Source: JBBECE01 sp040881985
Lineage (GTDB): Bacteria > Pseudomonadota > Alphaproteobacteria > Rhizobiales > Devosiaceae
Assembly: GCA_040881985.1 (NCBI GenBank)
Contig: JBBECE010000036.1
Location: 6,454 to 70,453 of the forward strand
Direction: 5' to 3'
DNA: 64,000 nucleotides
Shown: piece by piece, positions 8,419 through 16,735 of the stretch
Position numbering within the stretch: the stretch's first letter is position 1
Layout: each line of letters begins with the position of its first letter
Notes under the pieces: model-generated
Told to the model about the DNA's origin: nothing
Seen by the model: the letters and a program-made list of their open reading frames with translations, nothing else
Database searches by the model: none
Translations under genes and position numbers: made by a program

Positions 8419-8894
8419 CCCGCGACCAGGACATCGTGCTGTTGCGCCGCACCATCGTCATCGCCGAGCGCTCGGTCAGCCACGGCAATCATCCGTTCGG
8501 GGCGCTGCTTGCCGACGAAAAAGGCCGAGTGATGCTCGAGGCGGAAAATGCGTTCACCACCCAGAAGGGCCCCGGCCATGCCGAGTCCGAACTCGCCCGC
8601 AAGGCGGTGCTGAGATTCTCGCCCGACGAGCTCGCCAAAATGACGCTCTACACCTCGCTCGAGCCTTGTGCAATGTGCGCGGGGACGACCTACTGGGCCG
8701 GGATCGGGGCGCTGGTCTACGGGGTGAGCGAGAAGCGCCTGGCGCAATTGACCGGCGGCAACGAGGCGAACCGCACCATGGACTTGCCTTGCCGGACGGT
8801 GTTCGCCGCCGGCCAGCGCAAAGTCGAGGTGCGCGGACCCTTTTCCGAACTCGAGGCCGAAATCGTCAAAACCCATGAAGGGTTCTGGGACTGA
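8415..8894 (+). CDS. Cytidine/deoxycytidylate-type nucleoside deaminase (guanine deaminase-like)
   Basis: This 159-residue zinc deaminase removes an amino group from a nucleobase or nucleoside. Zinc and catalytic residues are present in HAESELA and SLEPCAMCAG. The opening MTRDQDIVLLRRTIVIAERS and phrase HGNHPFGALL resemble guanine deaminase or nucleoside deaminases more than tRNA adenosine deaminase TadA, but the substrate is not decided by the sequence. The start is the ATG overlapping the ubiG stop. It ends 2 bases from the convergent aldo/keto reductase gene. Confidence 0.88.
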   Translation: MTRDQDIVLLRRTIVIAERSVSHGNHPFGALLADEKGRVMLEAENAFTTQKGPGHAESELARKAVLRFSPDELAKMTLYTSLEPCAMCAGTTYWAGIGALVYGVSEKRLAQLTGGNEANRTMDLPCRTVFAAGQRKVEVRGPFSELEAEIVKTHEGFWD

Positions 8895-8896
8895 CC

Positions 8897-9958
8897 TCAG
8901 CTTTTCTTGTCCCTCAGGTAGGGTTCGTGCAGCGCCCGATCCGCCGGCGAGAGGCGATCGGCGATCGCCATATTTTGGTGCCAATAGGGGTAAAGCAGCG
9001 GCGGCCGGCTTGCCCGCTCCAGTCGGTCCAGCTCTTCCTGCGTCAGTTTGACGCCAGCCGATTTCAGGTTGTCGGCGAACTGTTCGTCGGTCCGTCCGCC
9101 GATGATAACCGAGGTCACCCACGGCTTGCTTATCAGCCAGGCAAGCGCGACCTGCGCGCCCGAGACGCCTCTTTTGTCGGCGACCGCGACGATCTCCTCT
9201 ATCAAGTCGTAAAGCTTTTCCTCGTCATAAATCGGCGGCTCTTTCCAGCCTAGCGTATGACGTCCGCCTTTCGGATTGCGGTCCTTGCGCCGATATTTGC
9301 CAGAAAGAAGCCCGCCCGCGATCGGGCTCCAGCACAGAATGCCGAGGCCCTGATCGATTGAGATCGGCACGAGCTCGTACTCGGCTTCGCGGGCCTGCAG
9401 GGTGTAGTGAATCTGCTGCGAGACGAAACGCTGCTGGTGCCACCTGTCCGAGACCGCCAGCGCTTTCATCAGGTGCCAGCCCGAATAGTTGGAGCAGCCG
9501 ATGTAGCGGACCTTGCCCTGATCGATGAGTCGCGACAGCGCATCGATCGTTTCTTCGAGTGGTGTCAGTCCATCCCATTGGTGCACCTGATAGAGGTCGA
9601 TGACATTGGTCTGCAGACGTTTGAGGCTCGCCTCACATTGCGCAACGATGTGTTGACGCGACAGCCCGAGATCGTTTGGCCCCTCGCCCATGCGGAACCT
9701 GACCTTGGTCGCCAGGATCAGCTTTTCGCGGCGGCCCTGTTTGGCCAAGACCTCGCCGACGATCTCCTCCGACCGGCCCGCCGCATAGACGTTCGCGGTG
9801 TCGATGATATTAACGCCGGCGTCGAGACACATATCGATCTGGCGCGCCGCCCCCGCGACATCGGTCTGCCCCAGCGTCGCCGAGCCGCCGAATGTCATGG
9901 TGCCGATGGTTATCGTTGAGACCTTGATTCCCGAGCCGCCAAGCAGTCTGTATTCCAT
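8897..9958 (-). CDS. Aldo/keto reductase
   Basis: This is an NADPH-dependent carbonyl reductase of unknown substrate. From the ATG at 9958, which has a GGGGAGG site, the protein is 353 residues and starts MEYRLLGGSGIKVSTI. Family features are DTANVYAAGRSEEIVGEVL (Asp/Tyr), ATKVRF (Lys), YQVHQWDG (His), and the C-terminal cofactor motif SVIIGGRTDEQFADNL. The tail FDAVSRP-type ending matches the YajO/Tas-like subgroup. It is convergent with the deaminase and downstream of no obvious partner. Confidence 0.93.
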   Translation of the reverse strand: MEYRLLGGSGIKVSTITIGTMTFGGSATLGQTDVAGAARQIDMCLDAGVNIIDTANVYAAGRSEEIVGEVLAKQGRREKLILATKVRFRMGEGPNDLGLSRQHIVAQCEASLKRLQTNVIDLYQVHQWDGLTPLEETIDALSRLIDQGKVRYIGCSNYSGWHLMKALAVSDRWHQQRFVSQQIHYTLQAREAEYELVPISIDQGLGILCWSPIAGGLLSGKYRRKDRNPKGGRHTLGWKEPPIYDEEKLYDLIEEIVAVADKRGVSGAQVALAWLISKPWVTSVIIGGRTDEQFADNLKSAGVKLTQEELDRLERASRPPLLYPYWHQNMAIADRLSPADRALHEPYLRDKKS

Positions 9959-10067
9959 TGCCGCCTCCCCTGCGCGCGGCAACACTAACGCTGCAACCGG
10001 GCGCGTCAACGTCGCCAATGGCGGAAAACGAAAGAAAATATCGGCGGGAAAAGTGACGCGGCCGGCG

Positions 10068-10493
10068 CTAGTTGTGTTCTTCGGGCAGGTTCGGCAACGG
10101 CATGAAGTCGATGCCGTCCTCGATCAGCCCGCCAACTTCCTCGGGAGTGGCTTCGCCATAAATGCCGCGGCTTGCAACCTCTCGGAAATGGATTTTCCTG
10201 GCCTCGTCGGCAAAACGGTCGCCGACATATTCGGTCTCGGAGGTGAGCTTGTTGCGAAGCCGCCGCATCGCCTGGCGGATTTCTGCCTGTTCGGGGTGAC
10301 CGGTCGACAGCGAGACTTTCTCGGAATTTGCCCTCGAGACCGACGGCGCCATCAGCGCCTTGTGGATGTCGGACGAGGTACAAATCGGGCATTCGAGCGC
10401 CCGCCGCGCCGACTGCTGCTCATAACCGTCGGCGTTGCGGAACCACCCTTCGAAATGGTGGTCGTTCTCACAGACTAACGCGTACTGGATCAC
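10068..10493 (-). CDS. DUF1178 family protein
   Basis: This 141-residue protein is of unknown function in a proteobacterial family. It begins MIQYALVCENDHHFEGWF and then has ALECPICTSSDIHKAL. Together the paired cysteines Cys8 and CPIC look like a small zinc ribbon that is typical of the family. The remainder is helical and acidic. It lies on the minus strand downstream of the amidase-like gene; adjacency to a nitrilase-family gene and grxC is often seen in alphaproteobacteria. Confidence 0.9.
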   Translation of the reverse strand: MIQYALVCENDHHFEGWFRNADGYEQQSARRALECPICTSSDIHKALMAPSVSRANSEKVSLSTGHPEQAEIRQAMRRLRNKLTSETEYVGDRFADEARKIHFREVASRGIYGEATPEEVGGLIEDGIDFMPLPNLPEEHN

Positions 10494-10518
10494 GTCCCGT
10501 GCCTCGCAATGCCCATCA

Positions 10519-11361
10519 TCATGACAGGTCTTGGTTAATGCTTAGCGAAAATCCACGCATATTGGCAAGGTTGGGCACCTCCCGGCGGGCCGAGGCGACG
10601 GCTTCCGGATCGAGGGTTGCGACGATCACATCCTCGCCCCCGGCCGCGCTTTCGACGAGAACCCGCCCCCACGGATCGACGATCATCGAATGGCCCCAGG
10701 TCCGCCGGCCGTTCTCGTGCGTCCCGGACTGGGCGCTGGCGACCACGAAACTGCCGGTCTCGATGGCGCGGGCCCTGACGAGCGTCGCCCAATGCGCCTC
10801 TCCGGTCGGCACGGTGAAGGCGGCAGGAATGGCGAAGAGTGTCGCCCCGGCCGTCGCCAGTCGTGTGAAAAGCCCCGGGAACCGCACGTCGTAACAGACG
10901 GTCATGCCGAGGGTGAAATCCGGCAGGCGCGCTAGCACCGCTTCCTCGCCCGCCTGATAAGTCTGGCTCTCGCGATACGGCCGGTCGCCGCCGATATCGG
11001 CGTCGAAAAGGTGGATCTTGTCGTATTGGGCAATCGTCCGCCCGTCCGGCCCGAAGAGGATCGAGCGGTTGGCGAACTTGCCCGTCGGCAGCGGTACGGC
11101 GAGGGAGCCGAGATGGAGAAAGATCGAATGCCGGCGCGCCAGCGCCGAAAGGGCGATGATGCCGGAGCGCACGGCCTCGGGCGTCGCCACTCGCCGCAAC
11201 ATCTCGGCATCGCCGGCGAAATTGAGCGTCATTTCCGGGGTAAGCACATAGCGCGCGCCCGCATCGACGGCGCGGGCGGCGAGCCGCTCGACCGTCGTGA
11301 GGTTTTGCGCCGCCTCGATCGCCGAGGTCATCTGCAAGGCGGCGGCGGCGAGCGGCGCCAT
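10519..11361 (-). CDS. Carbon-nitrogen hydrolase family protein (Nit1/omega-amidase type)
   Basis: This 280-residue cytoplasmic amidase belongs to the nitrilase superfamily. The catalytic triad is visible: Glu43 (TPEMTLNF), Lys115 (YDKIHLFD) and Cys156 (VCYDVRFP). The family end WGHSMIVDPWGRVL is also present. Nit1 homologues repair deaminated glutathione and YafV/Nit2 types hydrolyse 2-oxo-acid amides. The neighbouring glutaredoxin gene, 8 bases upstream, makes a glutathione link attractive, but this is inference. Confidence 0.92.
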   Translation of the reverse strand: MAPLAAAALQMTSAIEAAQNLTTVERLAARAVDAGARYVLTPEMTLNFAGDAEMLRRVATPEAVRSGIIALSALARRHSIFLHLGSLAVPLPTGKFANRSILFGPDGRTIAQYDKIHLFDADIGGDRPYRESQTYQAGEEAVLARLPDFTLGMTVCYDVRFPGLFTRLATAGATLFAIPAAFTVPTGEAHWATLVRARAIETGSFVVASAQSGTHENGRRTWGHSMIVDPWGRVLVESAAGGEDVIVATLDPEAVASARREVPNLANMRGFSLSINQDLS

Positions 11362-11369
11362 CGCGAAGA

Positions 11370-11633
11370 TCAGGCGCTCCCGGCGAGCAGCGGGTCGAGT
11401 TCGCCTCGCCGTTCGAGCGCCGCCATATCGTCGAACCCGCCCACGTGCAAATCGCCAACGAAGATTTGCGGCACCGTGTAACGCCCGTTGGCGCGCCGCA
11501 TCATTGCCTGGCGAAGCTCGGGATTTCCCTCGACATGAATTTCCTCATACTCCGCGCCCTTGCGCTCGAGCAGCGCCTTGGCGGCGTGGCAATAAGGGCA
11601 GGTTTGGGTCGTGTAGATTTCGATCTTCGGCAT
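11370..11633 (-). CDS. grxC: Glutaredoxin 3
   Basis: This small glutathione-dependent disulfide reductase has 87 residues. The dithiol active site CPYC is at 12-15; TVPQIFVGDLHVGGFDD contains the cis-Pro and glutathione-binding region. The start MPKIEIYTTQTC is chosen because it matches the family; an ATG 9 codons upstream adds a stretch that is unlike glutaredoxins. It sits between comF and the amidase gene, in the usual alphaproteobacterial order. Confidence 0.96.
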   Translation of the reverse strand: MPKIEIYTTQTCPYCHAAKALLERKGAEYEEIHVEGNPELRQAMMRRANGRYTVPQIFVGDLHVGGFDDMAALERRGELDPLLAGSA

Positions 11634-11668
11634 CAGGGGTTCGAATCCGGTCTCGCCCATAATGTGGA

Positions 11669-12436
11669 TCAATTGGGTCCCCTGACAACCCGGGCGAAAC
11701 TCAGGACGTCGATCCGCTCGACCCCGGCGCGCTTCAGGGCGCGCGCCAGTGCATAGATTGTCGCCCCGGTGGTGATGACGTCTTCGATGACCAGCACCCG
11801 CCGCCCGGCGAGGGTCTCGGCGAGCCCCGGATGGGCGCGAAAGGCCCCGGCGACGTTGCGCTCGCGTTCGCCCGCCGAGAGCCCGACCTGGTGGCGCGTC
11901 GCTTTGATCCGCCGCGCCCCGTTCGGGATCAACGCCAGGCCAGTCTCCGCCGCGATCGCGCGGGCGAGGAGCTGCGACTGATTGAACCGCCGGACCAATT
12001 GCCGCCGCCAATGCAGCGGCACCGGCAGCAGCGCCGCGTCCCCGGAAATCAGGCCTGCGCCGGCCTGCAGCATCAGCCGCGCGCATAGCCGCGTCAGGTC
12101 GGTGCGGTCGCCATATTTGAGCGCCGAAATCAGCCTGCCGGCGACTTCGTTGTAGCGCAGCGCCGAGCGGGCCCGGTCGAAGGGCGGGGGATTGGCGAGC
12201 GCCTCGGCGCTGAGCGCGCCCGGCCCCATCTCGACCGCGAACGGCAGTCCGAGGACCGGACACAAAGGCTCGGTGATGAAGTCGAGCTTGCGCCAGCAAG
12301 CCGGGCACAGCGCGTGCGGCTCCCCGACGGGAGCGCCGCAGGAGGCGCAGATCGGGGGGAATAGAAAATCGACGAGCCCGGCGGCGAGACCGCCGGCGGC
12401 GCTCAACCCGTCTTTGACTTGGCCGGTTGGCTCCAT
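11669..12436 (-). CDS. comF: ComF family double zinc ribbon/phosphoribosyltransferase protein
   Basis: ComF-like proteins are implicated in DNA uptake in some bacteria, but their role in alphaproteobacteria is unproven. From the ATG at 12436 the protein is 255 residues: an N-terminal zinc ribbon CASCGAPVGEPHALCPACW (four Cys) and a C-terminal phosphoribosyltransferase domain with the PRPP loop VLVIEDVITTGAT. In-frame starts further upstream would overlap the divergent methyltransferase gene and are less likely. Confidence 0.9.
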   Translation of the reverse strand: MEPTGQVKDGLSAAGGLAAGLVDFLFPPICASCGAPVGEPHALCPACWRKLDFITEPLCPVLGLPFAVEMGPGALSAEALANPPPFDRARSALRYNEVAGRLISALKYGDRTDLTRLCARLMLQAGAGLISGDAALLPVPLHWRRQLVRRFNQSQLLARAIAAETGLALIPNGARRIKATRHQVGLSAGERERNVAGAFRAHPGLAETLAGRRVLVIEDVITTGATIYALARALKRAGVERIDVLSFARVVRGPN

Positions 12437-12491
12437 GATAAGGGTCAATGCTAGCATCCGGGCCCGCGCCCGTCTGCCCCGGAGCCGAGGA

Positions 12492-13370
12492 ATGTCACTC
12501 CCCGAAGGCGGCGCCCCGCCTGCCCTTTTCGACCGTGAGCTGGTCGCCCGCCGGTACGCGGCGCGCACCCATCAGGGGATGGATTTCGTCACCTCGCTGG
12601 TACTCGGCGATCTCGGCGAGCGGCTGGCCGCGATTACCAGGCGGTTCGACAAGGCGCTGATTCTCGGCCCCGACGCGGCGCTGCTGCCCGCGAGCGGGGA
12701 GACCGCCGGAGGCCCGGTCGCTTTTGCCCGCCTTGCGACCCTTGTCGAGGCGCCGGGAATCATGAGTTTCAATCCTGAAAAGCCGGTCCTGCCGGGGCGA
12801 GGCTACGACCTTGTGGTCTCGCTCCTCGACCTGCAGATCGTCGACGACGTGATCGCCTACCTGGTCAATATCAGGCGGGCGATGCGGCCTGACGGGCTGT
12901 TCATCGCGGCGACGCTTGGCGGCAATTCGCTGACCGAGTTGCGCCAGGCCTGGCTTGCCGCCGAGGCCGAGGGGCGGGGTGGCGCGGCGACCCGGGTCGT
13001 CCCGATGCTCGACGTGCGCGCCGCCGGCATGTTGCTGCAGCGGGCCGGCTTCGCCCTGCCGGTCACCGATGTCGAAACCCATCTGGTGCGCTATCCCGAC
13101 CCGTTGGCGCTGATGCGGGAGATCAAATCCCTCGGTGCCAGCAATCCCCTGCGGGAAAAACCCTCGATCCCGGCGACCCGGTCGCTGTTGGCGAGCGCCG
13201 AAACCCACTATGGGCGCCTTGCTGCCGAGCCGGACGGTCGGGTGCGCGCTACCCTCGAGATCGTCTGGCTTTCCGGCTGGACGCCGGACAAATCGCAGCA
13301 AAAGCCGCTCGCCCCGGGCAGTGCCCGGTCGCGTCTCATCGATGTCCTGGGGGACAAATCGGAAGGCTGA
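12492..13370 (+). CDS. SAM-dependent methyltransferase-fold protein (BioC/NDUFAF5-like)
   Basis: This 292-residue protein starts MSLPEGGAPPALFDRELVAR behind a GAGG site. It has a degenerate Rossmann methyltransferase fold: ALILGPDAAL replaces the usual glycine-rich motif I, and FIAATLGGNSLTELRQA is the characteristic GG-NSLxELR motif of the BioC/NDUFAF5-like group. NDUFAF5 hydroxylates an arginine in complex I rather than methylating, so a non-methyltransferase role is possible. It is divergent from comF, an arrangement I recall from other Hyphomicrobiales. Confidence 0.85.
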   Translation: MSLPEGGAPPALFDRELVARRYAARTHQGMDFVTSLVLGDLGERLAAITRRFDKALILGPDAALLPASGETAGGPVAFARLATLVEAPGIMSFNPEKPVLPGRGYDLVVSLLDLQIVDDVIAYLVNIRRAMRPDGLFIAATLGGNSLTELRQAWLAAEAEGRGGAATRVVPMLDVRAAGMLLQRAGFALPVTDVETHLVRYPDPLALMREIKSLGASNPLREKPSIPATRSLLASAETHYGRLAAEPDGRVRATLEIVWLSGWTPDKSQQKPLAPGSARSRLIDVLGDKSEG

Positions 13371-13382
13371 AGCCGGGATCGC

Positions 13383-13586
13383 CTAGATCGAGTCGGCGGC
13401 GCCCCGGATGGCCCCGCCGGCGCCGCTATCGGTGGTGCCGAAAAGGTTGATCAGGCCAGCGCCCAAAGCCCCGAAGCTGACGATCGCGGCCACCGCGATC
13501 AGCGAGGCAAGCAGCCCGTATTCGATTGCCGTTGCGCCGCTCTCGCTGTGCGCGAAATCGCTCAGCGTATTCAGGGTGGAGTCCAT
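13383..13586 (-). CDS. Flp/Fap family type IVb pilin subunit
   Basis: This 67-residue prepilin starts MDSTLNTLSDFAHSESG; an ATG seven codons upstream (13607) has no better ribosome site. The prepilin peptidase site and hydrophobic pilin helix are SESGATAIEYGLLASLIAV, with the conserved Glu and Tyr at +5/+6 after cleavage. The C-terminus is short and Gly/Ala-rich. No tad/cpa assembly genes are in this window, so this is a solitary pilin gene. Confidence 0.92.
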   Translation of the reverse strand: MDSTLNTLSDFAHSESGATAIEYGLLASLIAVAAIVSFGALGAGLINLFGTTDSGAGGAIRGAADSI

Positions 13587-13613
13587 CGCCAGATCCTTCC
13601 CGTACACCGCGTC

Positions 13614-14015
13614 TCACAGCAGATCGCACAACGGCGCGATCAGCGGCTGGTCCGCCGGCGGCATCGGAAAATCCCTCAGGCGCCGCGGCCTGACCCACTT
13701 GATCGCCGCGTGCTCCATCGGTCGGGGTTCGCCCTGCCACCTCCGGCAAACGAAAAGTGGCATCAACAAATGAAATTTTTCGTAAGCGAAACTGGTGAAT
13801 GTTAACGGCGCCAGACACGCTTCCTTAGTGTTTATCGCCAGTTCCTCCCGCAGTTCCCTGATGACGGCCTCCTCGGGCGTCTCGCCCGGCTCGATCTTGC
13901 CCCCGGGGAACTCCCAAAGGCCCGCCATCGCCTTGCCTTCCGGCCGCTGCGCGATCAGCACCCGTCGGTCGGGATCGACGAGCGCGCACGCCACAACCGT
14001 CAACAACTGACTCAT
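13614..14015 (-). CDS. mutT: 8-oxo-dGTP diphosphatase MutT (Nudix hydrolase)
   Basis: MutT removes oxidised guanine nucleotides from the precursor pool. The 133-residue protein has a complete Nudix box from Gly39 (GGKIEPGETPEEAVIRELRE, continuing EL), with the REUxEE core at 53-58. WEFPGG before it is typical of MutT. The ATG overlaps the stop of the upstream GNAT-like gene by 4 bases, so these are co-transcribed with argJ. Confidence 0.93.
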   Translation of the reverse strand: MSQLLTVVACALVDPDRRVLIAQRPEGKAMAGLWEFPGGKIEPGETPEEAVIRELREELAINTKEACLAPLTFTSFAYEKFHLLMPLFVCRRWQGEPRPMEHAAIKWVRPRRLRDFPMPPADQPLIAPLCDLL

Positions 14016-14476
14016 TGGTCCTGCCCCCGCCGGTAGTGATAACGGTAGGTTTCCGCAAATCCGAGGCGGTGCAGCGCGCCCTGCGCTTTGATCCAGTCCT
14101 TGTCGGTCGGCGCGAAACGGCGAAAGGAGGCGCCGATGTCGAAGGGCGCTTCATCGAGTCCGCGCACCAATGTGAGGCTTTCCTCGCACCTGCTCCAGGC
14201 CATCGTATCAAGCGCCGTTTCGATCAAGGGGCCCGCAAACGGGGTGATCCGGAAGATCGGCGGGAGCGAACGCCGGCGATTGAGGCCCGCAAGCCGCCCG
14301 ATCCGCGCCGCGGCATCGTCAATGTCCAAAGGGGCAAGCGACTGGATCAAGGTGGCGCGCTTGGTGCGATCCCAGGGGTAGCTGGCGAGCCACGCTCCGT
14401 CGCGGACGGTCTCAACGGCGGGCCGGGCTTTCAGGTTGGCCGTCTCGATCTCGGCGGCGCCGGGCGCGGTCGCCAC
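14012..14476 (-). CDS. GNAT-like protein lacking the acetyl-CoA-binding core (remnant)
   Basis: Between argJ and mutT, Hyphomicrobiales often carry a full-length GNAT acetyltransferase of about 240-260 residues. This 154-residue product has the N-terminal part of such a protein (GAWLASYPWDRTKRATLIQS, FRITPFAGPL, DTMAWSRCEESLTL) and its very end (ALHRLGFAETYRYHYRR). It jumps from DWIKAQG straight to that end, so the acetyl-CoA-binding segment with the R/QxxGxG/A motif is missing. The frame remains open, consistent with an in-frame internal deletion. Acetyltransferase activity is unlikely. Confidence 0.75.
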   Translation of the reverse strand: MATAPGAAEIETANLKARPAVETVRDGAWLASYPWDRTKRATLIQSLAPLDIDDAAARIGRLAGLNRRRSLPPIFRITPFAGPLIETALDTMAWSRCEESLTLVRGLDEAPFDIGASFRRFAPTDKDWIKAQGALHRLGFAETYRYHYRRGQDQ

Positions 14477-14478
14477 TC

Positions 14479-15708
14479 TTAGCTCCGATAGTCGCCGTTG
14501 ATCGAAATGTAGCCATGGGTGAGATCGCAGGTATAGGCGGTGAACGCGCCGTTGCCGATGCCGAGATCGACTTTGATCGTCAGCTCCCGGCGCTTCATAT
14601 AGGCGCTGGCGATCGCCTCGTCATAGGCGGGCGAACGCGCGCCGCCCTCGGCGACAACGATGTCTCCGAAGGCGATGCGCAGCCGGTCGCGGTCGGCGGG
14701 CTCCCCGGCCTTGCCGACCGCCATGACGATGCGTCCCCAATTGGCGTCCTCGCCGGCGATCGCGGTCTTGACGAGCGGCGAATTGGCAATCGATTTGGCG
14801 ATGACCTCGGCGCTGCGGTCGCTGTCGGCGCCGGTCACCTCGATCGTCACCAGCTTGCTCGCCCCCTCCCCGTCGCGCACGACCTGCAGCGCAAGATCCA
14901 ACAGCACCTCCCCGAGCGCCTCGGCGAACGGCTCGGCCCGCGGATCGGCGCGCGTAGCGATGGGCGCGAGCGGCGCCTTGCCGGTCGCGAACACGAGGCA
15001 GGTGTCCGACGTCGAGGTGTCGCCATCAACGGTAATCGCGTTGAAGCTGGTGGCGACTTTCCCGCCAAGAATGTCGCGCAGCACCGGCGCCGCGACCGGC
15101 ATGTCGGTAAAGACGAAGGCGAGCAGCGTCGCCATGTCAGGGGCGATCATGCCCGAGCCTTTGGCGATGCCGGCGACATTGACCGTAACCCCGTCGATTT
15201 CGGCCCGGGCGCCCGCGCCCTTGGCGAACGTGTCGGTGGTGCGGATCGCATTGGCCGCGCCCTCGAAGGTGGCCGCCTCGCCCCCGAGCATCGCCTTGAT
15301 TGCGGCGAGCACCGGGGCCGCATCGAGCGGCTCCCCGATTACCCCCGTTGAGGCGAGCATCACGTCTTTCGGGGCGCAACCCGCTAGTTCCGCGACGGCG
15401 GCGGCGATCCTGTCGACGGCCAGAGCGCCTTGCCGTCCGGCGAAGGCGTTGGCATTGCCGGCATTGACCGCGAGCCCGCGCGCCGAGCCCGATCCGAGGT
15501 GCGCGCGGCACCATTCGACCGGCGCCGAGGCACACCGGCTGCGGGTCAAAACGCCGGCGACCCGCGTGCCCGGATCGAAGAGCCCGAGGAGCACATTGTC
15601 GCGACCCTTGTAGCCGACCCCCGCCTTGCCGGTGAACAGCCTGACGCCCGCCACCGGGGCAAGATCGGGAAATTGCGCGGGCGCCAGCGGCGAGCGCGAG
15701 AGCAGCAT
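14479..15708 (-). CDS. argJ: Bifunctional glutamate N-acetyltransferase/amino-acid acetyltransferase ArgJ
   Basis: ArgJ recycles the acetyl group in arginine synthesis, transferring it from N-acetylornithine to glutamate. The 409-residue proenzyme starts MLLSRSPLAPAQFPDL. The self-cleavage site is the conserved Thr in KGSGMIAPDMATLLAF, where ATLL begins the beta chain. Other family marks are TRSRCASAPVEWC, STGVIGEPL and DGDTSTSDTC. The ATG overlaps the stop of the upstream isomerase gene. Confidence 0.97.
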   Translation of the reverse strand: MLLSRSPLAPAQFPDLAPVAGVRLFTGKAGVGYKGRDNVLLGLFDPGTRVAGVLTRSRCASAPVEWCRAHLGSGSARGLAVNAGNANAFAGRQGALAVDRIAAAVAELAGCAPKDVMLASTGVIGEPLDAAPVLAAIKAMLGGEAATFEGAANAIRTTDTFAKGAGARAEIDGVTVNVAGIAKGSGMIAPDMATLLAFVFTDMPVAAPVLRDILGGKVATSFNAITVDGDTSTSDTCLVFATGKAPLAPIATRADPRAEPFAEALGEVLLDLALQVVRDGEGASKLVTIEVTGADSDRSAEVIAKSIANSPLVKTAIAGEDANWGRIVMAVGKAGEPADRDRLRIAFGDIVVAEGGARSPAYDEAIASAYMKRRELTIKVDLGIGNGAFTAYTCDLTHGYISINGDYRS

Positions 15709-16604
15709 CAATTGCCCTCGCCTGGGGCGCTTTCTTCGACGGGCGCGACGGGGGTAGCGGGCGCCAGCAGCGGATCGAGGATTTCGATCTCGGCGGCGGC
15801 CTTCAGCACCCCCACCATCTCGTCGAATCTCGCGCGGAGCAATTGCTGCTGCAGTTGCGGGGCGAGTTCGTCGAAGCTCGGCGGCGGAGTCGACCGGCGC
15901 TCCTCGAGCTTGATGATGTGCCAGCCGAATTCGCTCTGCACCGGCGTCGAGACCTGCCCGGCCTCGAGCGCGAAGGCCGCTTCCTCGAACACCGGGATCA
16001 TCTGGCCGCGGGTGAAGAAGCCGAGATCGCCGCCGTTCGGCCCGCTGCCGTCGGTCGATTTCTCGCGCGCCAAATCCTCGAACGACGCTCCCGCGTCGAG
16101 TTCGGCGATCACCGCCAGCGCGTCGGCTTCGCTGGCGACGAGAATATGCCGCGCGTGGATTTCCTCCTGCGGCTCGAAACCGGCGATCGCATTTTGATAC
16201 GCCGCCAGCATTTCCGCTTCGGTTATCGATTTGGCGATCACCTCTTCGAAATAGGCGCGCCGGAGCGCCCGCTCCTCGAGATAGGCCTTGCGGCGAATGT
16301 AAGACGCGGTTTCGTCCATGCTGGCGGCGCGGGCCGCCTGCGCCATCACCTTCATGTCGATCAACATCGACAGCACGAACCCGCGCCGCTGCTCGGCGGG
16401 GATGTTGTTGAGGTCCTGACCGAGGTCCTCGGCAGCGAACTGCAGGTCGGCCTCGGTGATCGGCTGGCCGCCGACCATCGCCAGGACCGGCAACTCGTCT
16501 GCCTCCTGGGCGCCCGCCGGGGCGGCGGCGAAAAAGCTGGAAACGGCCACCAGGCCGGCCGCCGCGAAGCACGCGGCGCCTCGGGCCTTCGAATGACTGG
16601 GCAT
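15708..16604 (-). CDS. Periplasmic parvulin-type peptidyl-prolyl isomerase
   Basis: This folding catalyst is exported: from the ATG at 16604 the 298-residue protein has a signal peptide (AACFAAAGLVAVSSFF, cleavage near PAGAQ). A SurA-N-like helical region (VGGQPITEADLQFAAEDL) is followed by the parvulin domain, with HARHILVASEADA, GPNGGDLGFFTRGQM and SEFGWHIIKLEER. The C-terminus is Pro/Glu-rich. It lies divergent from secA and 4 bp overlapping argJ, so an envelope export role next to the Sec motor gene fits. Confidence 0.93.
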   Translation of the reverse strand: MPSHSKARGAACFAAAGLVAVSSFFAAAPAGAQEADELPVLAMVGGQPITEADLQFAAEDLGQDLNNIPAEQRRGFVLSMLIDMKVMAQAARAASMDETASYIRRKAYLEERALRRAYFEEVIAKSITEAEMLAAYQNAIAGFEPQEEIHARHILVASEADALAVIAELDAGASFEDLAREKSTDGSGPNGGDLGFFTRGQMIPVFEEAAFALEAGQVSTPVQSEFGWHIIKLEERRSTPPPSFDELAPQLQQQLLRARFDEMVGVLKAAAEIEILDPLLAPATPVAPVEESAPGEGN

Positions 16605-16672
16605 AACGGTTATCCTCGACCTTGGCTTGGCGTGGCCGCTTCCACCGGCACGTTTGCGCGATTTGGGCGGCG

Positions 16673-16701
16673 TTGACAAGACTTGCCCCCGCACTTACAT
16701 G
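16673..16701 (+). promoter_or_regulatory. Sigma-70-type promoter for secA
   Basis: A consensus TTGACA (16673-16678) is separated by 17 bases from TACATG (16696-16701). Transcription would begin near 16708, about 140 bases before the secA start. Confidence 0.6.
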
Positions 16702-16713
16702 TCGCCTCGCCTC

Positions 16714-16735
16714 GCCCGTCCGGCCGGGCCTTTTT
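16714..16735 (+). promoter_or_regulatory. GC hairpin with T-run in the secA leader
   Basis: GCCCG (16714-16718) pairs with CGGGC (16725-16729) around a 6-base loop, followed by CTTTTT. It would form within the first 30 bases of the predicted transcript, too early for a normal terminator, but it could influence early elongation or leader stability. Confidence 0.35.

Noticed and set aside
11633..11660. A stretch reading GGTTCGAATCC followed by a CTCGCCCA-like end, resembling a tRNA T-arm and 3' end
   Set aside because: No matching 5' half, anticodon arm or D-arm lies upstream, and the place is occupied by the grxC start and an overlapping frame. It is most likely coincidence.
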